Shown here piece after piece: positions 1-5,917 of a DNA stretch of 6,638 bases. Positions within the stretch are counted from its first letter, which is position 1; each line of letters starts with the position of its first letter. The position numbers and the translations under genes were made by a program. The stretch is from Gammaproteobacteria bacterium (GTDB lineage: Bacteria > Pseudomonadota > Gammaproteobacteria > Pseudomonadales > Halieaceae). The stretch covers positions 1-6,638 of the forward strand of contig JAOUDU010000150.1 of NCBI GenBank assembly GCA_029859085.1, written 5' to 3'. The notes below the pieces were generated by a model. The model did no database searches. It was not told the origin of the DNA and saw only the letters and a program-made list of their open reading frames with translations.

Positions 1-34
1 ACACAATGGGCAGTGCATCGCCTCTCCCATCTGC

Positions 35-40
35 TATTAT
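35..40 (+). promoter_or_regulatory. Possible -10 element upstream of the peroxiredoxin gene
   Basis: TATTAT lies 39 bases before the ATG and matches the sigma-70 -10 consensus at five of six positions in an otherwise GC-rich stretch. I see no convincing -35 hexamer at the expected distance, so this is only a candidate. The first 79 bases of the window hold no other feature I can support. Confidence 0.25.
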
Positions 41-67
41 TCCCCGTCACCCCATCAGCTATCCAGC

Positions 68-73
68 AAGGAG
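68..73 (+). promoter_or_regulatory. Strong Shine-Dalgarno site of the peroxiredoxin gene
   Basis: AAGGAG is followed by a six-base spacer and then ATG at position 80. It is the best ribosome binding site in the window, fixes the start codon, and suggests efficient translation, as expected for an abundant antioxidant enzyme. Confidence 0.85.
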
Positions 74-79
74 CGTAAC

Positions 80-559
80 ATGACCATCAAGGCCGGCGAC
101 AAGATTCCCACCTGCACCCTGAAGACCATGGGCGAGAAAGGCCCTGCCGATATAAGCACCGACGAGATCTTCGCCGGCAAGAAAGTGCTGCTGTTTGCGG
201 TTCCCGGAGCTTTCACCCCGGGCTGCAGCGTCACTCACCTGCCGGGCTATGTGGTCAACGCCGACAAGATCAAGGCAAAAGGCGTCGACACCATCGCCTG
301 CATGGCGGTGAACGACGCCTTTGTGATGGGCGCCTGGGGCAAGGCCCAGAATGCGGAGGAACTGCTGATGCTGGCAGACGGCAACGGCGATTTTACCAAG
401 GCCCTGGGCCTGGAACTGGACGGCAGGGGTTTCGGCCTCGGCACCCGCAGCCAGCGCTTCGCGATGATTGTCGAGGATGGCAAGGTAAGCCAACTGAATG
501 TGGAGCCCGGGCCCGGCGTGGATGTGAGCTCCGCCGAGACGATGATGAAGCTGTTGTAG
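80..559 (+). CDS. Type II (Prx5-like) peroxiredoxin
   Basis: This 159-residue cytoplasmic thiol peroxidase should reduce hydrogen peroxide and organic hydroperoxides, taking electrons from glutathione/glutaredoxin or thioredoxin. The active-site stretch PGAFTPGCS at residues 42-50 supplies the peroxidatic Cys49 with the usual Thr46 three residues before it. The Arg pair near residues 123-126 (TRSQRFAMI) and the EPGPG stretch at 142-146 are also typical of the redoxin/Prx5 family. Cys74 lies 25 residues after Cys49, the spacing of the two cysteines in plant-type PrxII, so it is the likely resolving residue. The human PRDX5 C-terminal resolving cysteine has no counterpart here. Cys12 is the only other cysteine. 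Length is normal and there is no fused glutaredoxin domain. The gene stands alone on its strand, convergent with the transporter at 620-1999. The family call is secure; electron donor and resolving residue are inferred. Confidence 0.95.
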   Translation: MTIKAGDKIPTCTLKTMGEKGPADISTDEIFAGKKVLLFAVPGAFTPGCSVTHLPGYVVNADKIKAKGVDTIACMAVNDAFVMGAWGKAQNAEELLMLADGNGDFTKALGLELDGRGFGLGTRSQRFAMIVEDGKVSQLNVEPGPGVDVSSAETMMKLL

Positions 560-568
560 CGCAGCACC

Positions 569-588
569 GCGGCTGAAAGTCCAGCCGC
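569..588 (+). terminator. Hairpin after the peroxiredoxin gene, possible terminator
   Basis: A perfect 7-bp stem (GCGGCTG at 569-575, CAGCCGC at 582-588) encloses a six-base loop, ten bases after the peroxiredoxin stop. No T-tract follows, only AAACC, so it does not meet the standard for an intrinsic terminator. Its position in a convergent gap, next to a second hairpin, suggests a role in transcript ending or 3'-end protection. Confidence 0.4.
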
Positions 589-598
589 AAACCTGGCA

Positions 599-620
599 GG
601 CCCCGCCGGCAGGCGGGGCT
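599..620. terminator. GC-rich hairpin between convergent genes, possible bidirectional terminator
   Basis: A perfect CCCCGCC/GGCGGGG stem (601-607 with 612-618) has a four-base GGCA loop and extends by one GC pair and a possible GU pair. The outer edge touches the stop codon of the minus-strand transporter (620-622). There is no T-run on either strand. Together with the hairpin at 569-588 it fills most of the gap between the convergent genes, so a shared transcription-end function is likely but unproven. Confidence 0.5.
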
Positions 621-1999
621 CAGGTAAACGTCAGGTAGCAGACACTGCTGATGACGACGACGCCGAGCAGGTTCAACCAGATGCCCTCGCGGGCCATCCG
701 GGCCGTAGTGACGAGGCCGCTGCCATATACCACCGAATTGGGCGCCGTGGCCACCGGCAGCATGAAGGCGCAGCTGGCGCTCATCGCCGCGGGCACCATG
801 ATCAGTTTCGGGTCGATGCCCGCCGCGATGGCGGCTGCGGCCAGGACCGGCATCAGCAGGGTTGTACTGGCGGTATTGGAAGTGGTCTCCGTCATCATGG
901 TGACAGCCAGGCAGATCAGCACCACCAGGGCGAAGACCGGCATATTCGTCATCCCGGCGAGCCACTGGCCCATCAAATCACTCAGGCCCGAATTGACGAA
1001 GCCGCTGGCCAGGCAAATTCCGCCGGAGAACAGCAGCAGCACCCCCCAGGGAATGGTGCTGGCCCGCTCCCAGGTCAGCAGCCGCTGCCCTTTGCCATCC
1101 GGCACCAGGAACATCGCCAGCACCGCCAGCAGGGCCACCGAGGCGTCGTTGGCCTGGGGCAGGCCCAGCCAGGACGACCAACCGCCGAAGGGCTCGCCAC
1201 GGGTGATCCAGGCCAGCGCGGTAAGGGTGAACACTCCCAGCACCCGCCGCTCTTCCGGCCGCCAGCGGCCGGCATGGGGCAACTCCACCGAAATCGCACC
1301 GCGCATGTTGCGGGTGAGGATCAGGGCCATCGCCGGTACCATCACCACAACCACCGGCAGCGCCCAGCTCATCCACCTGGTAAAGCCGATCGTCTCTCCG
1401 GTCGTCTGTTCGTATACCTGCATGAATATCAGGTTGGGCGGTGTGCCGATGGGAGTGCCGAGGCCGCCCACGCTGGCGCCATAGGCGATGCCCAGCAGCA
1501 GCGGGGCCGCCAGTTCCTCCTTGTGGCGGGTGGCCTCAAGCACCGCCAGCACCACCGGCAGCAGCATGAGGGTAGTGGCGGTATTGGATATCCACATACT
1601 CAGGAGCGCGGCGGCGCTCATGAAGCCCAGCACCAGGCGCCGGCCGCTGCCGGCCCCGAACAGGCGCACCATACCCAGCGCGATCCGCCGGTGGGCGCCC
1701 GAGTGCTCCATCGCCTTCGACAGCAGGAACCCCCCCAGCAGCAGCAGGATCATGGGCGAGCCATAGGCCTGCCCCACTTCGGCGGGGGTGAGCACGCCCA
1801 GCAGTGGCAGAAGCGCCATCGGCAAGAGTGAGGTGACAGGGATGGGAATGGGCTCGAATACCCACCACACCACGCACAGGGTGGCGACAAAACCCACTAC
1901 TGCGGTCGCGCTGCCATGGCCGGCCGCGGACAGGCCGGCGGCCGCCAACGTCGCCGCCAACGGCCCGGCCCAGAGGGCTAGCTCACGCACTGCCGGCAT
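620..1999 (-). CDS. DASS/SLC13-family anion:sodium symporter
   Basis: This 459-residue inner-membrane transporter belongs to the divalent anion:Na+ symporter family, whose members import di- and tricarboxylates such as succinate, or sulfate, with sodium. Two family hallmarks are visible: ISNTATT at 137-143 and TETTSNTAST at 370-379, the paired SNT motifs that bind substrate and sodium. GGLGTPIGTPPN (178-189) and the second-repeat counterpart LPVATAPNSVVYGSG (414-428) are also typical. A dozen or so hydrophobic segments run from about residue 8 to 457, including the characteristic WVFEPIPIPVTSLLP near 46-60. The start is supported by AGGGGA nine bases upstream and by family length. The gene has no co-directional neighbour in the window. 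Substrate cannot be read from sequence; a dicarboxylate is the default guess. It is intact, with no missing motif. Confidence 0.93.
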   Translation of the reverse strand: MPAVRELALWAGPLAATLAAAGLSAAGHGSATAVVGFVATLCVVWWVFEPIPIPVTSLLPMALLPLLGVLTPAEVGQAYGSPMILLLLGGFLLSKAMEHSGAHRRIALGMVRLFGAGSGRRLVLGFMSAAALLSMWISNTATTLMLLPVVLAVLEATRHKEELAAPLLLGIAYGASVGGLGTPIGTPPNLIFMQVYEQTTGETIGFTRWMSWALPVVVVMVPAMALILTRNMRGAISVELPHAGRWRPEERRVLGVFTLTALAWITRGEPFGGWSSWLGLPQANDASVALLAVLAMFLVPDGKGQRLLTWERASTIPWGVLLLFSGGICLASGFVNSGLSDLMGQWLAGMTNMPVFALVVLICLAVTMMTETTSNTASTTLLMPVLAAAAIAAGIDPKLIMVPAAMSASCAFMLPVATAPNSVVYGSGLVTTARMAREGIWLNLLGVVVISSVCYLTFT

Positions 2000-2026
2000 A
2001 TTCCTGGGTCCCCTGAGTTGTTATAC

Positions 2027-2047
2027 GCCGCCCGCGCGCGGGGCGGC
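2027..2047. repeat. Perfect GC palindrome in the divergent intergenic region
   Basis: GCCGCCC at 2027-2033 and GGGCGGC at 2041-2047 form a perfect 7-bp inverted repeat around the alternating GCGCGCG centre. It lies 28 bases upstream of the transporter start, where an operator or leader hairpin would be expected. In DNA this GC-rich it could be chance. TATAAC on the minus strand (2025-2020) borders it and resembles a -10 box, but it is too close to the ribosome binding site to be convincing. Confidence 0.35.
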
Positions 2048-2117
2048 CCCATCGTGGCGTACATCCTGTCGCACCCCGGCCACAGTGTAAACCCCGCGCG
2101 GCCGTCGCCCTGTGAAT

Positions 2118-2188
2118 TGCCAGCTGTTACCTGCAGGCGGCGACATGCCAGCTAGAGTCGGGACGGATTAGGGATTACACTGCCAGCC
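2118..2188 (+). repeat. Three copies of TGCCAGC upstream of moaA
   Basis: The word TGCCAGC begins at 2118, 2146 and 2181; the first two copies extend to TGCCAGCT. They occupy 71 bases directly before the moaA start in the divergent promoter region. Their spacing (28 and 35 bases) is not constant. They could be binding sites for a regulator of moaA or of the transporter, or a chance cluster of a common word: ATGCCAGCT also occurs inside the ATPase gene near 3380. Confidence 0.25.
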
Positions 2189-2191
2189 AAT

Positions 2192-3199
2192 ATGAACGCG
2201 CTTCCTCCAACGCTGATCGATCGCTTCGGACGCCGGGTGGACTATGTCCGCCTCTCGGTAACCGACCGTTGTGATTTCCGCTGCGTGTACTGCATGGCGG
2301 AGGAGATGACCTTCGTACCCAAGCCCCAGGTGCTGACCCTCGAGGAGCATTTCCAGCTGGCGCAGGCCTTTACCGAGCTGGGCGTCAGCAAGATCCGCCT
2401 GACCGGGGGCGAACCACTGATTCGCAATGACATACTCTCCCTGGTAAAACGCCTCGGCCGGCTGCCCGCACTGGAACAACTGGTGCTCACCACCAATGGG
2501 TCACAGCTGCAGCGTATGGCGAAGAGCCTGCGCGACAGCGGGGTAAAGCGGATAAATATCAGCCTGGACAGCCTGCAACCGCGACGTTTTCGCCAGCTCA
2601 CCCGCCATGGCAATCTCGACCAGGTGGTGGCCGGAATCGAAGCGGCTGTCGCGGCGGGCTTCGAGCGCGTCCGGATCAACGCGGTAATACTCAAGGGACG
2701 CAATGAGGACGAAGTACTGGACCTGGTGGATTTTGCCTACCGGCGGGGTATCGACATTGCCTTTATCGAGGAGATGCCACTTGGCCGCATCCTGGAACAC
2801 GACCGCGCCCTGAGCTTTTGCGGCTCGGCGGAGCTGCGCGCCATCATAAGCCAGCGCTACAGCATGCATGCGCTGGGTGACCCGGGAGGCGCCGACGGCC
2901 CCGCCCGTTACTTCACCCTCCCGGGCAGCACCTCGCGCCTGGGTTTCATATCGCCCCACAGTGAGAACTTCTGCCACCTGTGCAACCGCGTCAGGGTGAC
3001 AGCGGAGGGGCGCCTGCTGCTGTGCCTGGGCAATGAACATTCAGTGGACCTGCGCGCCGTACTGCGCAGCCCGCATTACACCCCGGATTCGCTGAAACAG
3101 GCCATCGTGGCGGCCATGGCAATCAAGCCCGAGCGCCACCACTTCAACCACGAGGCAGAGCCGGAGATACTCAGGTTCATGAATACCACAGGCGGCTAG
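2192..3199 (+). CDS. moaA: GTP 3',8-cyclase MoaA (molybdenum cofactor synthesis)
   Basis: This 335-residue cytoplasmic radical-SAM enzyme, with MoaC, converts GTP toward cyclic pyranopterin monophosphate, the first step of molybdenum cofactor synthesis. The N-terminal 4Fe-4S/SAM motif is Cys27-x3-Cys31-x2-Cys34 in TDRCDFRCVYC, followed by the SAM-contact TGGEP at 71-75. The second, GTP-binding cluster is carried by Cys261, Cys264 and Cys278. NRVRVTAEGR after Cys264 keeps Arg266 and Arg268, which contact GTP in the family. The protein ends in the conserved Gly-Gly tail that reaches into the active site, so it is complete. The start is set by homology (IDRFGRRVDYVRLS at residues 9-22). No good Shine-Dalgarno precedes it; the nearest purine run, AGGG at 2170-2173, is too far. 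No other moa gene lies within the window. It is divergent from the transporter and 70 bases before the AAA+ ATPase. Confidence 0.97.
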   Translation: MNALPPTLIDRFGRRVDYVRLSVTDRCDFRCVYCMAEEMTFVPKPQVLTLEEHFQLAQAFTELGVSKIRLTGGEPLIRNDILSLVKRLGRLPALEQLVLTTNGSQLQRMAKSLRDSGVKRINISLDSLQPRRFRQLTRHGNLDQVVAGIEAAVAAGFERVRINAVILKGRNEDEVLDLVDFAYRRGIDIAFIEEMPLGRILEHDRALSFCGSAELRAIISQRYSMHALGDPGGADGPARYFTLPGSTSRLGFISPHSENFCHLCNRVRVTAEGRLLLCLGNEHSVDLRAVLRSPHYTPDSLKQAIVAAMAIKPERHHFNHEAEPEILRFMNTTGG

Positions 3200-3224
3200 C
3201 CGGGGCGCGTGAACTAACCCCGGC
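3199..3224 (+). terminator. Hairpin at the moaA stop codon
   Basis: GCCGGGG (3199-3205) pairs perfectly with CCCCGGC (3218-3224) around a 12-base loop, beginning on the last base of the moaA stop codon. No T-tract follows, so it may be a weak or factor-dependent terminator, an attenuator, or an mRNA-stabilising hairpin separating moaA from the downstream genes. Confidence 0.35.
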
Positions 3225-3237
3225 GGGCGCTAACATG

Positions 3238-3243
3238 TACAAT
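3238..3243 (+). promoter_or_regulatory. Possible -10 element before the AAA+ ATPase gene
   Basis: TACAAT matches the sigma-70 -10 consensus at five of six positions and is preceded directly by TG. It lies 26 bases before the GTG start and just after the moaA-end hairpin, so an internal promoter for the ATPase/VWA genes is reasonable. No clear -35 hexamer is seen at 16-18 bases upstream. Confidence 0.35.
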
Positions 3244-3258
3244 AGCCGGCCGTTTCCC

Positions 3259-3262
3259 GAGG
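3259..3262 (+). promoter_or_regulatory. Shine-Dalgarno site deciding the GTG start of the ATPase gene
   Basis: GAGG is followed by a seven-base spacer and GTG at 3270. There is no ATG nearby in frame, so this site supports the GTG as the true start. Confidence 0.65.
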
Positions 3263-3269
3263 TATCCCG

Positions 3270-4211
3270 GTGCAAATAGATAATTTCCCCCAGCTGGCAT
3301 CCGTCGCCCAGATCGAGCAGGGCTTCGAGTCTTTCGGCTATATCTGCAGTACCAAAATTGCCACCGCCGTTTTCCTGGCATGCCAGCTGCGCAAACCCAT
3401 CCTGGTGGAAGGCCCCCCCGGCGTGGGCAAGACCGAGCTCGCCAAAACCACCGCCCAGCTGCTGGACCTCCCACTGATTCGCCTGCAGTGCTACGAGGGG
3501 CTGGACGAGGCCAAGGCGCTGTACGAATGGAAATACGGCAAGCAACTGCTGTATACCCAGGTCCTGAAAGAAAAGCTGGGCGACCTGCTCAAAGGCGCAA
3601 AAGGCCTGGCGGAATCCGTGGAGCGACTGCACCAGTTCGGCGATATTTTCTATTCCGAGGACTTCCTGGAACCGCGCCCGCTGCTCAAGGCGATGCAGCA
3701 GGAGCGCGGCGCCATTCTGCTGATCGACGAGATCGACAAGTCCGATTACGAATTTGAATCGCTGTTGCTGGAGATCCTGTCCGACTACCAGATCTCCATT
3801 CCCGAGATCGGCACCATCAAGGCCCGCACCTCGCCGATGGTGTTTCTGACCAGCAACAACACCCGGGATATATCCGATGCCCTCAAGCGCCGCTGCCTGC
3901 ACCTCTATATTCCCTTTCCCAGTGTCGAGCTGGAGGAGCGCATCGTGCGCAGCCGGGTGCCGGATGTCGACGCACAGCTGCGTCACCAGTTGGTGGAGTT
4001 CGTCCACTCCCTGCGCCAGCTGGACCTGAAGAAATCGCCCGCGATATCCGAGACCATTGACTGGGCCCGCAGCCTCCTGCTGCTCCACGCCGGGCAACTC
4101 GACGAGGAAATGGTGCGCAGCACGCTGAATGTGCTGCTGAAATTCGAGGACGACATCGAAGCCGCTGACGCCGAGCTGCGCGCCCTGTTGCAGGGCGGCC
4201 GGCCCGGCTAG
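3270..4211 (+). CDS. MoxR/CoxD-like AAA+ ATPase
   Basis: This 313-residue cytoplasmic AAA+ ATPase of the MoxR branch probably acts as a chaperone with the VWA protein encoded next to it. Walker A is GPPGVGKTE (48-56), Walker B is ILLIDEID (149-156), sensor 1 is TSNNTRD (194-200), and the arginine-finger region is LKRRC (205-209). ISIPEIGTI around 175-183 fits the beta-hairpin insert typical of MoxR proteins, and a sensor-2 region (SPAISETIDWARSLL, 256-270) closes the module. Length is normal for a stand-alone MoxR or CoxD protein and well short of RavA. It starts with GTG, supported by GAGG seven bases upstream. The VWA gene follows after 10 bases (or 40 if its later start is used). In CO dehydrogenase clusters CoxD and CoxE mature the Mo-Cu active site; whether this pair serves a molybdoenzyme is inference from the nearby moaA. 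Confidence 0.93.
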   Translation: MQIDNFPQLASVAQIEQGFESFGYICSTKIATAVFLACQLRKPILVEGPPGVGKTELAKTTAQLLDLPLIRLQCYEGLDEAKALYEWKYGKQLLYTQVLKEKLGDLLKGAKGLAESVERLHQFGDIFYSEDFLEPRPLLKAMQQERGAILLIDEIDKSDYEFESLLLEILSDYQISIPEIGTIKARTSPMVFLTSNNTRDISDALKRRCLHLYIPFPSVELEERIVRSRVPDVDAQLRHQLVEFVHSLRQLDLKKSPAISETIDWARSLLLLHAGQLDEEMVRSTLNVLLKFEDDIEAADAELRALLQGGRPG

Positions 4212-4229
4212 CTTTCATACGATGAAAGC
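4211..4229 (+). promoter_or_regulatory. Perfect stem-loop between the ATPase and VWA genes, covering an ATG
   Basis: GCTTTCAT (4211-4218) and ATGAAAGC (4222-4229) form an 8-bp perfect inverted repeat with a three-base ACG loop. It starts on the last base of the ATPase stop codon and its 3' arm includes the ATG at 4222, the first in-frame start of the VWA gene. In mRNA this would hide that start codon. It could set the relative amounts of ATPase and VWA protein, or mean that translation begins at 4252. Confidence 0.5.
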
Positions 4230-5670
4230 GGGGCAATACCAGGCCGGGGGAATGCAATCGAAGCTCGTCAGCTTCATCCAGGTCCTGCGCAGCCACGATG
4301 TGCGGGTCTCCCCCGCGGAAACGCTGGACGCGATGGCCGTAGCGACGACCCTGGGCTATGCCAACCGCGACCTGCTGCGTGACGGGCTGGCCATGACACT
4401 GGCCAAAACCCCGGCCGAGGAGGCGGTATTCCTCACCTGCTTTGACCGCTACTTCTACCAGCGACTGTCCGACTTCTCGCGTGCGCAGGAGCTTGCCGAC
4501 GATTCCTCCCGGCCTGAAACAGGCGAGACCGGGAATGAACCCGGCGAGGGCGCCGCTGCCGCGGGTGACGCAGCGCCGCTGGCGGCAGCGGCGGCGGCCG
4601 ATGCCGATATCGCCGCACTGCTGGCGTCCCCCCTGATGCAAAGCCTGGTCGACAACGATCGCAATGAATTGACCGTTGCGATCGGCCGTGCGGCGGAACA
4701 GGTCGGCCTGCGGCAGATACAGCTTTTCACCCAGAAGGGCCAGTTCACCCGCAGGATACTGGATGCAATGGGTGAGGAGCAGTTGCGCTCCGCAGTCATC
4801 GAGCTTGAGCGCCAGGAAAGTCCAGCGCTGGCGGAACTCCAGCGCTACCGGGATATCCTGCGCGAAGAGGTGCGCAACTATGTTGAGCGGGAATACCTGC
4901 TCCACGCCGAGGGCAGGACCAGGCAGTTCATGGACGAGGTCCTGAGCAAAACCCGGCTCAACAACATCGAGCATATGTACCTGCACAAGGTCCACGAACT
5001 CGTGCGCAAAATGGCGAGGAAACTGGCCAGCCGTTACTCCCGCAAGCGCCGACAGGTCAAGCGCGGCCAGCTCAATATGGCGAAGACGATCCGCAAGGGC
5101 ATCGCCAACGACGGCGTGATGTTCAATACCTACTGGCGCCAGGTCCGCAAGGAAAAACCACAAATTCTCGCGGTGTGTGATGTCAGCGGCTCGGTTGCCG
5201 CCTACGCCAAATTCCTGCTGCTGTTCCTGTACAGCCTGCAGGACGTCCTGCCAAAAGTGCGCAGCTTCGCATTCTCGAGCCACCTGGGGGAAGTCAGCAG
5301 TTACTTTGACGACTACCCGGTGGAAAAAGCGATCGAGCTGGTCAACTGGAAATACGGTGGCGCCACCGATTACGGCAGCAGCCTCCAGGATTTCGCCAGG
5401 CTCGCCCTCGATGACATCAACAGCAATACCACCGTGATCATCCTGGGTGATGCGCGTAACAACAACGGCGACCCGCGGCTGGATTTAATGCAGAACATCT
5501 ACCAGCGATCCCGCCAGGTGATATGGCTGAACCCGGAATCCCGCCGTGTCTGGGGCAGCGGTGACTCGGAAATGCTGCGCTACCAGAGCGCCTGTCATTT
5601 TAGTGCTGAATGCAATAACCTTAAGCAACTGGAGCGCATAGTAGAGCAACTACTCAAAAGCACTCATTAG
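4222..5670 (+). CDS. CoxE-like VWA-domain protein, partner of the AAA+ ATPase
   Basis: Up to 482 residues, cytoplasmic by absence of signal or membrane segments. The C-terminal half is a von Willebrand factor A domain with a complete metal-ion-dependent adhesion site: DVSGS (Asp320, Ser322, Ser324), Thr382 in GGATDYG, and Asp410 in LGDARNNN. The N-terminal part (KLVSFIQVLR ... VSPAETLDA) is typical of CoxE/MoxR-associated VWA proteins. A low-complexity Glu/Gly then Ala-rich linker spans about 92-132, and a basic, helical stretch (about 205-293) precedes the VWA fold. The partner ATPase is immediately upstream; ATPase-VWA pairs remodel or load metal into client enzymes. Start is uncertain: ATG at 4222 lacks a ribosome binding site and lies in a stem-loop, while ATG at 4252 (residue 11) has AGG eight bases upstream and sits next to where family similarity begins. 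ViaA has similar length but the sequence looks CoxE-like. Confidence 0.92.
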   Translation: MKAGQYQAGGMQSKLVSFIQVLRSHDVRVSPAETLDAMAVATTLGYANRDLLRDGLAMTLAKTPAEEAVFLTCFDRYFYQRLSDFSRAQELADDSSRPETGETGNEPGEGAAAAGDAAPLAAAAAADADIAALLASPLMQSLVDNDRNELTVAIGRAAEQVGLRQIQLFTQKGQFTRRILDAMGEEQLRSAVIELERQESPALAELQRYRDILREEVRNYVEREYLLHAEGRTRQFMDEVLSKTRLNNIEHMYLHKVHELVRKMARKLASRYSRKRRQVKRGQLNMAKTIRKGIANDGVMFNTYWRQVRKEKPQILAVCDVSGSVAAYAKFLLLFLYSLQDVLPKVRSFAFSSHLGEVSSYFDDYPVEKAIELVNWKYGGATDYGSSLQDFARLALDDINSNTTVIILGDARNNNGDPRLDLMQNIYQRSRQVIWLNPESRRVWGSGDSEMLRYQSACHFSAECNNLKQLERIVEQLLKSTH

Positions 5671-5716
5671 CCTGCATGGTCACTCCTATTGTCACGTTGA
5701 GAGCCGCCTGATCCCG

Positions 5717-5917
5717 ATGAACTATACCTGCAAAGACTGCAGCTACCGCGGAAAAACCAGTGGTCAGGATGGCAGCTGCCTGGCCTGCGGGTCTTTTAAC
5801 CTGGCCAGGAAACCCGTTCCCAAGGAAAACCCCAGGTCGGGCAAGGTGCGCATAACCCTGTTGATCGGCCTGTGGATTTATCTTATAGCGCTGATTATCT
5901 GGAAGTTGAACCACTGA
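5717..5917 (+). CDS. Small zinc-ribbon membrane protein
   Basis: A 66-residue protein not matched to a named family. Residues 5-24 carry two Cys-x2-Cys knuckles (Cys5, Cys8, Cys21, Cys24), a compact zinc-ribbon or rubredoxin-like metal site. A basic, proline-containing linker (about 31-44) follows, then one hydrophobic helix at about 45-63 ending in KLNH. The charge pattern predicts a cytoplasmic metal site with a C-terminal membrane anchor. It begins 46 bases after the VWA stop on the same strand, so co-transcription is likely. The Shine-Dalgarno is poor (GAGAG about 15 bases upstream). The orderly cysteine spacing plus a clean membrane helix argue that it is a real gene rather than a chance frame. 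Its job is unknown; it might anchor a partner at the membrane or sense metal or redox state. Confidence 0.75.
   Translation: MNYTCKDCSYRGKTSGQDGSCLACGSFNLARKPVPKENPRSGKVRITLLIGLWIYLIALIIWKLNH

Noticed and set aside
651..1831. Plus-strand open frames opposite the transporter
   Set aside because: The minus-strand frame has both SNT motifs and a full set of membrane segments. The plus-strand products are low-complexity shadows.
2000..2191. A molybdenum-cofactor riboswitch before moaA
   Set aside because: I could not find the conserved multi-stem architecture of the Moco RNA motif in this 192-base gap, only a GC palindrome near the transporter side.
3177..4097. A 306-codon minus-strand open frame opposite the AAA+ ATPase
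   Set aside because: It lies opposite the Walker A, Walker B and sensor motifs of the real gene, and its Gln/Leu/Gly-rich product resembles no family I know.
3883..5283. A 466-codon open frame on the minus strand opposite the VWA and ATPase genes
   Set aside because: The plus-strand frames carry complete, recognisable domain motifs throughout this span. The antisense product shows no family motif and is the usual shadow of GC-rich codon use.
3270..5670. Identification of the pair as RavA/ViaA
   Set aside because: The VWA protein length fits ViaA, but the ATPase (313 residues) lacks the long C-terminal region of RavA, and the N-terminal and MIDAS-flanking sequence of the VWA protein looks CoxE-like.
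2192..5670. A CO dehydrogenase (cox) gene cluster
   Set aside because: No large, medium or small hydroxylase subunit and no other cox accessory gene is in the window. Only the ATPase/VWA pair resembles cox genes.
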